The translations under genes were made by a program, and so were the position numbers. A DNA stretch of 64,000 nucleotides from Devosia sp. Root413D1. GTDB lineage: Bacteria; Pseudomonadota; Alphaproteobacteria; Rhizobiales; Devosiaceae. This document shows, piece by piece, positions 24,000-32,848 of this stretch. The notes beneath the pieces were generated by a model. The model was given only the letters and a program-made list of their open reading frames with translations. It had not been told where the DNA came from and did not search any database. Within the stretch, counting starts at the first letter, position 1, and the number at the start of each line of letters is the position of its first letter. The stretch spans positions 62,001 through 126,000 of the forward strand of contig NZ_LMEA01000012.1 in the NCBI RefSeq assembly GCF_001425235.1, in the 5' to 3' direction.

Positions 24000-24049
24000 G
24001 CGGATTGAAAATCCGCGTGTCACTGGTTCGATTCCGGTCCCGGGCACCA
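24000..24049 (+). other. tRNA-Phe 3' fragment, probable attachment site of the island
   Basis: The sequence runs from an anticodon arm (GCGGA, loop TTGAAAA with anticodon GAA, TCCGC) through a T-arm (ACTGG, TTCGATT, CCGGT) to CCCGGGC, discriminator A and CCA. This is the 3' part of an alphaproteobacterial tRNA-Phe. The 5' half (acceptor strand, D-arm) is missing from the sequence just upstream, so it is not a functional tRNA. It lies beside a tyrosine integrase gene, as expected of an att site made by integration in a tRNA 3' end. Confidence 0.85.
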
Positions 24050-24094
24050 CTTTCCTCCAAAGACAACATCGACGTATCACGCCGAGCCCACGGC

Positions 24095-26422
24095 TCAGCG
24101 TGGAGAGATGGCGTAGCGCGTTGCCGTTTTGCCGCTCCAGGCGAGGCGGCGCCTGCCCGCTGCGGCGCCAGTAACGAGTCGTACGGCCACAGGTCCCGAC
24201 GGATCGGTTACGGCAACCTCGCCATCGGGCAGGTCGACGACGATCTCGCCATCACGCCCGGCCAGCATGGCTGCCGACGTCAGCCTGCCGTCCTGCCACG
24301 AAACGCTCGCCTGGTGCCCGCCGCGACAGCGGATGTTGGTGATGGCGCCACCCGTCCAGCTTGGCGGCAGCGTCTTCATCAGGCTGATGGCGCCTTCGTG
24401 GCTTTGCACCACCAGTTCGGTGAGCCCGGCCACGGCACCGAAATTGCCGTCGATCTGGAACACGTTGCCCTCCGGCCAGCCGTCATGCGGGTGGAGGACG
24501 AGCAGAGCGCGTGAGGTCAGATGATCGAGCAGCCCGCCGATCGAGCGTTCGGCCAGCGCCCGGTCGCGCAGCCGTGCGGCGAGGCAGAGCACCCAGGCCT
24601 GGCTCCAGCCGGTATAGCCGGTGCCGTTGTCGAGGCGGAGCGCCAAGGCGCGGCGCACCGCCTCGAAGGCCTCCGGTGTGCCGGTCTCGGTGATGCGGAT
24701 GCCGGGATAGAGGCCGTAGAGGTGGGAGAGATGGCGATGCCCCAACTCGTGTGGGGTCTTGTCGTCGTCCCACTCGAGCAGGTTGCCGGCCGCGCCTATC
24801 ACCGGCAGGCGCAGGCGGCCGAGCGCCGCGTGCGCCCGCACTGCAAGTGGATCGGTGGGGTCGGCGAGCCCGACGAAATTCTCGAGCGTCTCGCGGATCA
24901 GTTCCTGATCCATCGCCGTGCCCGCGGTAATGGCGACCTTGGCGTCGCCGACGACGAAGCTGTGCTCGGGCGAGGTCGAGGGGCTGGCCACGAGACCATC
25001 GGCGCCGTCGTCGACCAGCATGTCGAGGGCGAACTCGGTCGCGGCGCGGAACACCGGCAGCGCCGTCTCCGCCGCAAATCCCTCGGCCGCACCGCCGTGG
25101 TCGATATGGTGCTGCAGGTGCGCCGCCATCCAGTAGAGGCCGGCCGGCCAGTTCGACCATTGCGGGATGCCGGGCACCGGCGCGGTGAAGCGCCAGAGAT
25201 CGGCATTGTGATGAGCCGTCGCCCCGGCCGCGCCGTAGTAGCGGCGCGCGGTGACGGCGCCGGCTTCGGCAAGCTCGCGAGTGAGCTTGAACATCGGGGT
25301 GTGGAGGTCAGCGAGCCCCGTCGCCTCGGCCGGCCAGTAGTTCATCTGGGTGTTGATGTTGATGGTGTAGTTGCTCGACCAGGCGGGGCGCACATCGACG
25401 TTCCAGATGCCCTGCAGGTTGCTCGCTTCGGTGCCGGGGCGCGAGCTCGAGATCATCAGGTAGCGGCCGAAATGGAACAGCAGCTCGGCCCGTTCCGCCA
25501 CGGGACCAGAGGCGCTGAGGTCGAGGTCGACGCGATCGAAGAAGCGCCGATAATCGTCGCGGTGGCGCTGCCGGAGCTCGTTTGTACCGATCTCGAGGGC
25601 CGCCGCGACACGCGCCCGGGCCTCCAACACAAGAGCGGTGAAATCCGTGCTGGGGCGCTGATCGTGGCCGCGATAGCCCGAGGCGGCCGAGGCGATGAGG
25701 CGCAAGCCGCCGGTGTCGCTGTCGCGCTCAACTGCGGCGACGACGGCATAGCCCATGCCAGTGGCGACGGTGTCATCGGCCGCAGGCGCAGCCGCGTCGT
25801 AACGGATCGGCTCCTCACTCAGCACGTAGTTGGGAGCGACATGCGCAGCCACCCTTGCGGTGGCCACCAGCCACCTGATGCCATGCTCCTCGGACAGCGA
25901 GATGTGCGTGTCGGGGTGTGGCGAAACGAACGCCATGCCCACCCTGTCGAGCGTCAGCACTCCCTGCCCCGTGGCAGTCGCCACCAGCACAGCATCGGGA
26001 TTGGAGACGAAGCTCTGGAGCCGGACCGCGCCATAGCTGGTGTGGGCCGTGGCCTCGGCCAGATCGAGGCGGCGGGTGTAGCCGCCGGGCTCGGCATCGG
26101 CATCGGCATAGGTAAGTTCGATGGCGCCGAGCGGCTGGTAGGATTGGGTCCAGGTCTTGCCCTGCAGCGCCCGCCCCAACTCGTCGGCCCGAAGATAGTC
26201 GCGGCGGCGGATCGCCTCGCGCAGTTCGGGTATCAGGTGAGCTGGGCCCTCGTCGGCTGCAGGCTGCAGCGGCCCGCCGGACCAGACCGTATCGAGGTTG
26301 AGGGCGAACCGTTCGGTGCCGACGCCGCCGCCGAGCGTCGCCCCGAGCCAGCCATTGCCGATGAGGAAGCTGTCGATGAACCCGGCCGCGGGGGTATCGA
26401 GGTCAAGGCAATAGCGGGGCAT
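24095..26422 (-). CDS. GH95-type glycoside hydrolase (alpha-fucosidase family)
   Basis: 775 aa without a signal peptide. GH95 landmarks: FLIGNGWLGATLGGGVGTERFALNLDTVWSGGP at the N-terminus, NLQGIWNVDVRPAWSSNYTININTQMNYWPAEATGL in the middle, HHNADLWR, and ELGHRHLSHLYGLYPG; the (alpha/alpha)6 barrel lies between an N-terminal beta domain and a C-terminal beta domain. GH95 enzymes remove alpha-1,2-L-fucose or alpha-L-galactose. Being cytosolic, it should act on imported oligosaccharides. It is last in an operon with a LacI regulator, GHL6-type hydrolase and a CUT1 importer. Fucose versus L-galactose cannot be told here. Confidence 0.9.
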   Translation of the reverse strand: MPRYCLDLDTPAAGFIDSFLIGNGWLGATLGGGVGTERFALNLDTVWSGGPLQPAADEGPAHLIPELREAIRRRDYLRADELGRALQGKTWTQSYQPLGAIELTYADADAEPGGYTRRLDLAEATAHTSYGAVRLQSFVSNPDAVLVATATGQGVLTLDRVGMAFVSPHPDTHISLSEEHGIRWLVATARVAAHVAPNYVLSEEPIRYDAAAPAADDTVATGMGYAVVAAVERDSDTGGLRLIASAASGYRGHDQRPSTDFTALVLEARARVAAALEIGTNELRQRHRDDYRRFFDRVDLDLSASGPVAERAELLFHFGRYLMISSSRPGTEASNLQGIWNVDVRPAWSSNYTININTQMNYWPAEATGLADLHTPMFKLTRELAEAGAVTARRYYGAAGATAHHNADLWRFTAPVPGIPQWSNWPAGLYWMAAHLQHHIDHGGAAEGFAAETALPVFRAATEFALDMLVDDGADGLVASPSTSPEHSFVVGDAKVAITAGTAMDQELIRETLENFVGLADPTDPLAVRAHAALGRLRLPVIGAAGNLLEWDDDKTPHELGHRHLSHLYGLYPGIRITETGTPEAFEAVRRALALRLDNGTGYTGWSQAWVLCLAARLRDRALAERSIGGLLDHLTSRALLVLHPHDGWPEGNVFQIDGNFGAVAGLTELVVQSHEGAISLMKTLPPSWTGGAITNIRCRGGHQASVSWQDGRLTSAAMLAGRDGEIVVDLPDGEVAVTDPSGPVAVRLVTGAAAGRRRLAWSGKTATRYAISPR

Positions 26423-26454
26423 GGTCGGGTCCTCGGAAGCGCGAAGGGGCTGGA

Positions 26455-27513
26455 TCAGCGGGGGCGCTGGGCGTCTGGCAGGCGGCGGGTCGAGCCGCGC
26501 AGGATAATGTCGCAGTTGAGCGTGATGGTGTGCGGCGCGTGGCTGAGGCCGCGATCCGACAGGCGCGAGGCCATGATGGAGGTGATGGTCTCGGCAATCT
26601 TGGCCACCGGCTGGGCCACCGCGGTAATGCCGGTTTCATGCAGCTGGAACAGCGGCACGTCGTCGAAGCTGACCAGCGAGATGTCGTCGGGAACCCGCAA
26701 GCCGTGCTCCCGAAGCAGTCGCAGCGCGCCGACCGCCATGTTGTAGTTGCAGCAATAGAGTGCGGTGGGCGGTTCGGGGAGCGAGAGCAGGCGCAGCATG
26801 CCGGAATAGGCTTCGGTCTCGTACCAATGCGAGTCGAGCACATAGTCGGGGTTGATCTCGATGCCGCGGCCAAGCAGCGCCTGGCGATAGCCCTCGAAAC
26901 GTTCACCGCCGGTCCAGTCGCCGATATTGCCGGTCAGCACAGCAATGCGGGTGTGACCGATATCGAGCAGGTGGGTGACAGCGCGAAAACTCGCGGCGCG
27001 GTTTTCGACCAGCACCCGATCCACGGGCAGGCCCGGCCAGCCATTGTCGTAAAAGATCACCGGCGTGCCGTTGCCGATGAGCTCGAGGATGCGCTCATCG
27101 ACGTCGTTGCGGCCATCCATGATCAGGCAATCGACCCGATGGGTGACGAAGAAATCGAGCGCATCGCCAATCGATGCCGGGTTGGCATCATGGCAATAGG
27201 TGAGCAGTGCCCGGCCTACCCTGCGCATCGCCCGGCTCAGATGCTCGAGCACCGGCGCGTGGAACTCCGACAGCGAGGGCACCATGAAGCCGACCGTGTT
27301 GGTGAGGTCGGCCTTCATGGCGGCGGCAATGGCGTTGCGGCGATAGCCGAGTTCGCCAATCGCCTGTTCGATCTGCTCGCGGTTGCCGCGGCGCACCGGG
27401 TGGCCGTTGAGGTAGCGTGACACGGTACCGATAGCGACGCCGGCGCGGTCGGCGACCTCGACGATGGTGGCGTGGCGCCGCCGGCCGCTCTCGGTGTCGT
27501 CGGTGTCGCTCAA
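26455..27513 (-). CDS. LacI-family transcriptional regulator
   Basis: 352 aa. HTH: IVEVADRAGVAIGTVSRYLNGH (residues ~17-38), followed by the hinge region and a periplasmic-binding-protein-like effector domain (TNTVGFMVPS, VDCLIMDG, GERFEGYRQALLGRG, VPDDISLVSFDDVPLFQL). The start appears to be TTG 27513, which overlaps the stop of the preceding hydrolase gene and follows GAGGGA. No ATG lies before the HTH. It is embedded inside the operon between two hydrolase genes, so it probably represses this fucoside-type operon and itself. Confidence 0.93.
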   Translation of the reverse strand: MSDTDDTESGRRRHATIVEVADRAGVAIGTVSRYLNGHPVRRGNREQIEQAIGELGYRRNAIAAAMKADLTNTVGFMVPSLSEFHAPVLEHLSRAMRRVGRALLTYCHDANPASIGDALDFFVTHRVDCLIMDGRNDVDERILELIGNGTPVIFYDNGWPGLPVDRVLVENRAASFRAVTHLLDIGHTRIAVLTGNIGDWTGGERFEGYRQALLGRGIEINPDYVLDSHWYETEAYSGMLRLLSLPEPPTALYCCNYNMAVGALRLLREHGLRVPDDISLVSFDDVPLFQLHETGITAVAQPVAKIAETITSIMASRLSDRGLSHAPHTITLNCDIILRGSTRRLPDAQRPR

Positions 27514-29543
27514 ACCGTTCCCTCAAAGACCAGCGCGGCGTGGATGCGAAGGCTCGGGAGCCGCACTTCCACGCGATCGCCACCATTGGTGAACGGCACG
27601 TCTTCCCCCGTCAGAGCGTCATAGACGCGGGCTGGCGTACGCGGCAAGCGCACCGAGGCCGTCACCGGCCCAAGCGTCGGAATATCCTCGATCATTTCCA
27701 TGACGCGGGTATGGCCTTCGCCGGCCGGCACCGCCTTGCCGCGGATCTGCGGCGCGCCATAGAGCAGGTGGAGGACATGGCGCTGCTGCGCCGCCTGCTG
27801 CGTCAGCGTCGCCCGGCCGGACGACGGCAGGTCGGTGACGATGGCGCGGCTGGGCAGCAGCCGGTCGATCAGCCCGCGCACCAGGTACTTGTAAAGCGGC
27901 TGACCCATGGCGTGGTACATCTGAAAGATCGGGTAGGCGATGTAGCCGATGCCGTCCTTCACGGTCACCGCCGCCCCCAGCGCAGCCGCCGCCGGATTAT
28001 CCGGGGCGTGCTGGTGCGAGCTGAAATGCTTGTAGCTGCGGTTGAAGTAGGAGGGGCCAATCTCGGCCAGCACCTCGGCGCCCTCAGCGGTGATCGCCTC
28101 CCCGACCCCGTACATGACGAAGGGCGAGGCAGTGAGGCCGGCATCGAGGCCGGGTGCGGCGCGGACATAGGACGGCTCGAATGCCACCTGACCGGCGCTG
28201 CGGATGCCGGCGTCGACGGCAAAACTGCCATCGGGGTTGATCGCCGACCTGCCGGACAGGATCAGCTTGCCGCCATTGTCGGTATAGCCCTTGAGCGCGG
28301 CCGCGAGCCCGGCATCAACCGGGATCTCGTCGGGCAGGATGATCAGCTTGTAGTTCTCGAACGGCGTTGCCGGGTCGATCACGTCGAAGGGGAGCTTCAA
28401 CTCCTGCAGCATCTGCGCCGCGCCGTCGTCGCTCAGGTTGTTGCGCGCCCCGACCGGGTGGAAATACTCGGCGGTGAGGATCGCCACGTCCGAGACCTGC
28501 CGGGCGCCCTCGAGATAGGGCTCGAGCTTTTCGATCCGCGCATAGGCCGGGCCGATCGAGGCGTAAGTGTCCGGGTTGATCGAGCCATCCGGGTGCAACT
28601 GATCGCCGACGAGGCACTTGACCCCGAGCGCCACCATCTGCGCCGCCTCAAATTCCAGCGCATCGGGGTGCTTGAAGCCGCCGAACTCGCCCCACGAGGT
28701 GTGGAACTTGCCGGTATGGGCCACCATGTCGAGGCCGAGCGTTGCCGCATAACGGGCGCTCGAGGGGAAGTGGTCGTAGCCCCAGCCGCCGGTGGGCAGG
28801 CTTTCGAGCTCGAGATGGGTGTAGGTGGAAAAGCGCTGCGGGCCCTGCTTGTGGATGTGGCCGCAATTGTAGAAGACGCGCAGCCCGGGGAATTCGGCGT
28901 TGAGCGCCGCGCTGGTCTCGGCGCGAAACCGCTCGTTGACGGCCTCATCGTTCTTCAATCGGTCCGCCGGGTTCTCGGGATCGAGCCCCTGCTCGACCAT
29001 GCTGGCGAGGCACTCGGCACAGACGCAATCGGGGGTGAGCACGATGTCGAAGAAGAGGCCCGGCGTTTCGTAGTTGCGGGCCACTTCGCGCGCCTGCTCG
29101 AGCAGCTCGGCGCGATAGGCCGGGTGGTTGAGGCAGAGCGTGTGCCAGCCGGCGGTCAGTTGGTCGGGGTCGAAGCGGTTGGGAGTGGCGCTGCGCACCC
29201 GCCATTCGGGGTGGATGCGGGCGTTGCGCTCATCCCACTGCACCGAGATATAGATCGGCGCTTCGATATCGGCGGCGGTCAGCGCCTTCACCATGTCGCC
29301 CATCAGGTCGGGCCGCATGAGGTTGGGGTGCGGCGCGCCGACCTTGGTGGGGTAGTACGACCAGCCATGGTGGCACTTGGCGAAGATGGTGATCGAGTTG
29401 ACATGCGCCGCCTTGAGCGTCGCCACGAAATCCTCGGGGTCGAAGGCCGAGCCGATCCCCGGAATGTGCTCGGAGGTGTGGAAATCGAGGTGGATCTGGC
29501 GGTAGCGGAGCGGCTTGTTGGTCGACGGCTTGTTGGCGGGCAT
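27510..29543 (-). CDS. GHL6-type hydrolase with beta-galactosidase trimerisation-like domain
   Basis: 677 aa, no signal peptide. The first ~350 residues are a TIM barrel of the hypothetical glycosyl hydrolase 6 type: IHLDFHTSEHIPGIG, HVNSITIFAKCHHGWSYYPT, ETPGLFFDIVLTPDCVCAECL. A flavodoxin-like trimerisation domain follows (KLIILPDEIPVDAGLAAALKGYTDNGGKLILSG) and a small beta domain ends it. GH151 alpha-fucosidases share this build, and the neighbouring GH95 gene points the same way, but the substrate is inference. Start ATG 29543 with AAGGA upstream, overlapping the end region of the permease gene. Confidence 0.8.
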   Translation of the reverse strand: MPANKPSTNKPLRYRQIHLDFHTSEHIPGIGSAFDPEDFVATLKAAHVNSITIFAKCHHGWSYYPTKVGAPHPNLMRPDLMGDMVKALTAADIEAPIYISVQWDERNARIHPEWRVRSATPNRFDPDQLTAGWHTLCLNHPAYRAELLEQAREVARNYETPGLFFDIVLTPDCVCAECLASMVEQGLDPENPADRLKNDEAVNERFRAETSAALNAEFPGLRVFYNCGHIHKQGPQRFSTYTHLELESLPTGGWGYDHFPSSARYAATLGLDMVAHTGKFHTSWGEFGGFKHPDALEFEAAQMVALGVKCLVGDQLHPDGSINPDTYASIGPAYARIEKLEPYLEGARQVSDVAILTAEYFHPVGARNNLSDDGAAQMLQELKLPFDVIDPATPFENYKLIILPDEIPVDAGLAAALKGYTDNGGKLILSGRSAINPDGSFAVDAGIRSAGQVAFEPSYVRAAPGLDAGLTASPFVMYGVGEAITAEGAEVLAEIGPSYFNRSYKHFSSHQHAPDNPAAAALGAAVTVKDGIGYIAYPIFQMYHAMGQPLYKYLVRGLIDRLLPSRAIVTDLPSSGRATLTQQAAQQRHVLHLLYGAPQIRGKAVPAGEGHTRVMEMIEDIPTLGPVTASVRLPRTPARVYDALTGEDVPFTNGGDRVEVRLPSLRIHAALVFEGTV

Positions 29544-29545
29544 GA

Positions 29546-30367
29546 CTAATCCTTGGCGCCGGTGCGGGTTTCAGCCCCGGCGGCGAATTGACGTTGGAAG
29601 ATGAGGAAGACAACCAACGGAACCACGGTGGTGACGATGGCCGCCACCGATTGCAGGTCCCAGTTGAGTTCATAGGTGCCGTTGACGCGGGCGAGGATCA
29701 CCGGCAGCGGCACGTTGGTCCTGAGATAGAGCAAGGGCAGCAGCAGGGCGTTCCAGGTCCACAGGAATTGCAGGATGCCGGTGGCGAACACCGAGCTCAG
29801 GCTGTTGGGCAGGACGATGTACCAGAAGGTCTGCAGCGGCCCGGCGCCATCGATGCGCGAAGCCTCGACCACCTCGGTCGGGAAATCCTCGAGGAAGTTC
29901 TTCACGAGGAAGATCGACCAGGCAAAGCTCAGCCCGATGTAAGGGATGAGCACGGCGAGGAAATTGTCGATCAGCCCCAGTTCGCGCCACAGCTGGAACA
30001 GCGGGATGATCACCACCTGCTGGGGCAGGACGAAGGCGTTGATGATGATGATCAGCAGCAGGCGGCGGAACGGGAACTTGAGAAAGTGGAACGCGTAAGC
30101 GGCGGCGGGCGTCAGCAGCATGGTCCCGACGGTGGCGAGCACCGCGAGGATGGCCGTGGTGACGAAGGCCGGAGCGAGCGGATAGGCCTCCCACACCCGC
30201 TGCCAGGCGCTGAGCGTAAGGGTGAAGCTGTCGATACGCCACCAGCCGCGCGACGTCTCGGCCAGGGGACGGATCGAGGTCATCACGATGCCGATGATCG
30301 GGATGATCCAGATGAAGCCGAAGACACCAAGCACGATGGTGGGCCAGCGGGGGGCGCGTCCGATCAT
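29546..30367 (-). CDS. CUT1 sugar ABC importer, MalG-type permease
   Basis: 273 aa with six transmembrane segments and the EAA loop VVEASRIDGAGPLQTFWYIVLP. The ATG at 30367 overlaps the TGA of the MalF-type gene. Longer upstream readings exist in frame but run antisense through the partner gene's codons and lack a membrane start. Part of the SBP-MalF-MalG set with GH95 and GHL6 hydrolases; no ATPase gene is in this operon. Confidence 0.95.
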   Translation of the reverse strand: MIGRAPRWPTIVLGVFGFIWIIPIIGIVMTSIRPLAETSRGWWRIDSFTLTLSAWQRVWEAYPLAPAFVTTAILAVLATVGTMLLTPAAAYAFHFLKFPFRRLLLIIIINAFVLPQQVVIIPLFQLWRELGLIDNFLAVLIPYIGLSFAWSIFLVKNFLEDFPTEVVEASRIDGAGPLQTFWYIVLPNSLSSVFATGILQFLWTWNALLLPLLYLRTNVPLPVILARVNGTYELNWDLQSVAAIVTTVVPLVVFLIFQRQFAAGAETRTGAKD

Positions 30368-31326
30368 CTTGCACCTGCCGTTCGCTGGATGATGGCGGGA
30401 ATGGAAACGACGAGCACGGCGACCAGCAGCACCACGGTCGCCGCGGCGCCGTAGCCGAGTTTGAACTGGGTCATCGACTCCCGGTACATGAAATAGCCCA
30501 CCGTTTCGGTGCTGCGCACCGGACCACCGCCGGTGAGGATGTAGATGATGTCGAAGGCCCGGAGCGCGCCGAGCAGGTTGATGAACACGGCGACCCGTAC
30601 GCCAGGCAGCGACAGCGGCATCATGATGTTGCGCATCACCTGCCAGTGGTTGGCGCCATCGATATAGGCCGCCTCGAACAGGGTCTTGGGGATCGACTGC
30701 ACCGAGGCGAAGCAGAGCATCAGCGGCAGGCCGACGCCGCCCCAGGATGCGGCGATGATCAGCACCCAGAGCGCGGTGCGCGGGTCGCCCAGCCAGGGCT
30801 GCGCGAAGCCGGGTTGGAACAAGCCGATCACCGCATTGAGCAGACCACCGGCGTCGGGGCGCAGGATGCCGATCCACATGTAGCCGGCCACCGCCTCGGA
30901 AATTCCGAACGCGGCAAAAATCATCACCCGGAAGGGCAGCGTCTGGCGCGGCGCGAAGGCGCTCACCATGGCCAGCATCCAGCCCAGCCCCACCGAGATG
31001 ATGGTGGTCGAGATGGTGAAGGTCAGGGTGGTCAAGAGCGTGTTGCGGAACGCCGGATCGGTGAACAGCTTCACGTAGTTGCCCACACCGATGAATTTCG
31101 GTTTGGCGAGGCCCTTGATGTCGAAGAAGCTGAGCCGGATCGTATCGATCAGCGGGAACACTACCGCGATCCCGAACAGGATCAGCACCGGGGTGATCAG
31201 CAGCCAGGCTGCCGGCCAGTCCCTGACCCTCCGCTTCGCGGCAAGCAGATTGCTCTGCTCGCCGCGAAGCCGGGAGGGAACGCCGGGACGCGAGCCCGCC
31301 GTCTGGGGGGCTACGGAGTCCTGCAT
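30364..31326 (-). CDS. CUT1 sugar ABC importer, MalF-type permease
   Basis: 320 aa. After a ~38-residue cytosolic tail the first membrane helix is WLLITPVLILFGIAVVFPLIDTI; the EAA loop FEAAYIDGANHWQVMRNIMMP lies near residue 225. It begins one base after the stop of the binding-protein gene. Probable substrates are fucosylated or related oligosaccharides given the linked hydrolases. Confidence 0.95.
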   Translation of the reverse strand: MQDSVAPQTAGSRPGVPSRLRGEQSNLLAAKRRVRDWPAAWLLITPVLILFGIAVVFPLIDTIRLSFFDIKGLAKPKFIGVGNYVKLFTDPAFRNTLLTTLTFTISTTIISVGLGWMLAMVSAFAPRQTLPFRVMIFAAFGISEAVAGYMWIGILRPDAGGLLNAVIGLFQPGFAQPWLGDPRTALWVLIIAASWGGVGLPLMLCFASVQSIPKTLFEAAYIDGANHWQVMRNIMMPLSLPGVRVAVFINLLGALRAFDIIYILTGGGPVRSTETVGYFMYRESMTQFKLGYGAAATVVLLVAVLVVSIPAIIQRTAGAR

Positions 31327-31327
31327 A

Positions 31328-32623
31328 TCAATAGAGTTCCATCGCTTTGGCCTCGATCGCCGCGGTCACCGCGTCGATCGTCGCATCGGACGGATCCTGC
31401 AGGAACTTCTGCAGCTGCACGCGATACTCGTCGACGAGGTCGCCGGGGAGCAGGTCGCCGAGCACGAATTGCACCTTGGACTGCGCGACGGCTGCGGTCG
31501 CGATCTGCTGCACCGGACCGAGCAGGGACGGGTAGGCGTTCTTGCTGGGCGAGGCATAGCCGTAGGAGGCGAGGATATCGGCAGCGTCCTTGCTGACCAT
31601 ATAGACGGCGAAGGCGTCGGCCGCCGCCGGATTGGCGCCATTGGCGGTGACCGCCACTTCCTTGGCATCGACGCTCGAGGTGTCGTCATGGCCGAGGCCG
31701 AGCGAGGGGAACTGGAAGATCGAGTAGTCGACGCCTTCGTTGAGCTTGTAGTCGTTGCGGGCCCGGGCGTTCATCCACATGCCGATCATCAGGTAGTTGG
31801 AGGCATCGGCAGTAAAGATCTGGTCGGCCGAGTAGTCCCAGTCACCGGCGAACATCTGCTCCGGCGTGCCGCAGCAGCCAGCCTTGAGCAGCTCGGCATA
31901 CTTCTTGAGCGTCGTCTTGACGATATCGTCGGTCCAGCCGATCTCGTGGGCGGCAAGTTTCGAAGCCGCCTCGACGCCACCGGTGCGCAGCAGCAGCGTT
32001 TCGAACCACTCGCCATGCGCCCAGTATTTGGCGGGCATGGCGATCGGCGCGGCAAAGCCGGCAGCCTTGAGCTTGTCGATCGAAGCGAGGAACTCTTCCC
32101 AGGTCTTGGGAGGCTCGACGCCGGCCTTTTCGAGGTGGGCCTTCTTGTACCAGATGGCCGAGCGATCGCCGTAGGTGTAGTTCACCCCATAGGTGACGCC
32201 AGCAGTAGAGCCGAGATCCTTCCAGGATTGGTCGAGCACGGCGTCGAGTCCGGCCGAGGCCCAGAGATCGTCGATCGGACGCAGGATGCCGGCATCGACC
32301 AGCTCGGCGCGGAAGGCCGGCCAGGTGTTGATGATGATATCGACCTTTTCGCCGCCGAGCAGAGCCGTGCGCATGGGACCGCGCATGTCGCCCTGCCCCG
32401 TCACCACCAGTTCGCGGACGGCGACGCCGGGGTTCTTGGCGGTGAAATCGGCTTCGAGCTTCTGCCACATCTCGGCGTCGGTGCCGCCCTGCCACTGCAG
32501 GATGACGAGCTCGCCGCTCAGTTCCTGCGCCAGCACCGGCATTGCCGCCAAGACGATGGCGAGGCTTGCCCCGGCCAGTACGGCGCGACGGCGGATTTTG
32601 GACGTGAGTTTATGCATGGTCAT
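31328..32623 (-). CDS. CUT1 sugar ABC importer, substrate-binding protein
   Basis: 431 aa. Signal: basic MTMHKLTSKIRRR then a hydrophobic core ending VLAQ. The mature part has family-1 extracytoplasmic binding-protein features: LVILQWQGGTDAEMWQKLEADFTAKNPGV, YTYGDRSAIWYKKAHLEKAGVEPPKTWEEF, and a C-terminal LPGDLVDEYRVQLQKFL. A CC pair (GCCGTPEQ) sits near residue 255. Start ATG 32623 after an AGGAGG tract. First gene of the operon that runs down to the GH95 gene; a possible LacI-type operator lies about 50 bp upstream. Confidence 0.95.
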   Translation of the reverse strand: MTMHKLTSKIRRRAVLAGASLAIVLAAMPVLAQELSGELVILQWQGGTDAEMWQKLEADFTAKNPGVAVRELVVTGQGDMRGPMRTALLGGEKVDIIINTWPAFRAELVDAGILRPIDDLWASAGLDAVLDQSWKDLGSTAGVTYGVNYTYGDRSAIWYKKAHLEKAGVEPPKTWEEFLASIDKLKAAGFAAPIAMPAKYWAHGEWFETLLLRTGGVEAASKLAAHEIGWTDDIVKTTLKKYAELLKAGCCGTPEQMFAGDWDYSADQIFTADASNYLMIGMWMNARARNDYKLNEGVDYSIFQFPSLGLGHDDTSSVDAKEVAVTANGANPAAADAFAVYMVSKDAADILASYGYASPSKNAYPSLLGPVQQIATAAVAQSKVQFVLGDLLPGDLVDEYRVQLQKFLQDPSDATIDAVTAAIEAKAMELY

Positions 32624-32674
32624 TGGTTCCTCCTCCTTGATTGCCGGCCTTGGGCCGTTCCTCCATCAAGTAAG

Positions 32675-32688
32675 TTGAAACGTTATCA
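32675..32688. promoter_or_regulatory. Candidate LacI-type operator before the fucoside-type operon
   Basis: TTGAAACGTTATCA is an imperfect palindrome with a central CG (TTGAAAC against TGATAAC), the general shape of LacI-family sites, and lies just upstream of the binding-protein gene. The likely binder is the LacI protein inside this operon. Confidence 0.4.
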
Positions 32689-32792
32689 TCTAAGTTGCAT
32701 GTCACAAGCCGGTGAGGACGCCCACAGCTGAAAAATCCTTCTAACATGTCAGTGCCGCGACCCCGGTTGGCAGCACCAAACGGGTATCGCCC

Positions 32793-32812
32793 CGCGGGTC
32801 CCATGACCCGCG
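32793..32812 (-). terminator. Hairpin downstream of the alcohol dehydrogenase gene
   Basis: CGCGGGTC (32793-32800) and GACCCGCG (32805-32812) form a perfect 8-bp stem with loop CCAT, 36 bp after the dehydrogenase stop on the minus strand. No U-tract follows. Confidence 0.5.
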
Positions 32813-32848
32813 AGGTTCTGCAGACCGCAGTCGCACAGCGACCGGCGG

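Larger units (their letters stand above)
1..24049. mobile_element. Integrative element ending at tRNA-Phe 3' fragment (left end not seen)
   Basis: The right end is fixed by the tRNA-Phe fragment at 24000-24049 with integrase, Arc-type regulator and excisionase-like gene beside it. The fragment lies on the + strand, so the intact tRNA-Phe should be at the left end. I saw no tRNA-Phe in the intergenic spaces to the left, hence the element probably starts outside the window and the denitrification, flavoprotein and Qat genes may all be cargo. The safe core is about 11259-24049. Confidence 0.5.

Noticed and set aside
24000-24049. A complete tRNA-Phe gene at 24 kb
   Set aside because: Only the anticodon arm, T-arm and 3' acceptor strand are present; the upstream bases do not form a D-arm or the matching 5' acceptor strand.
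24521-26746. Long open frame (741 codons) on the + strand opposite the GH95 gene
   Set aside because: It is a high-GC antisense shadow: composition is typical of mirrored codons, there is no ribosome site or domain, and the minus-strand GH95 protein is certain.
27540-29549. 669-codon + strand frame opposite the GHL6-type gene
   Set aside because: Antisense shadow of a well-supported hydrolase; histidine/arginine/glycine-rich and without any fold pattern.
29546-30877. Extended MalG-type gene start at 30877
   Set aside because: The extra N-terminal part is the antisense-like alternative frame of the MalF-type gene; the ATG at 30367 starts with a proper membrane helix and overlaps the upstream stop.
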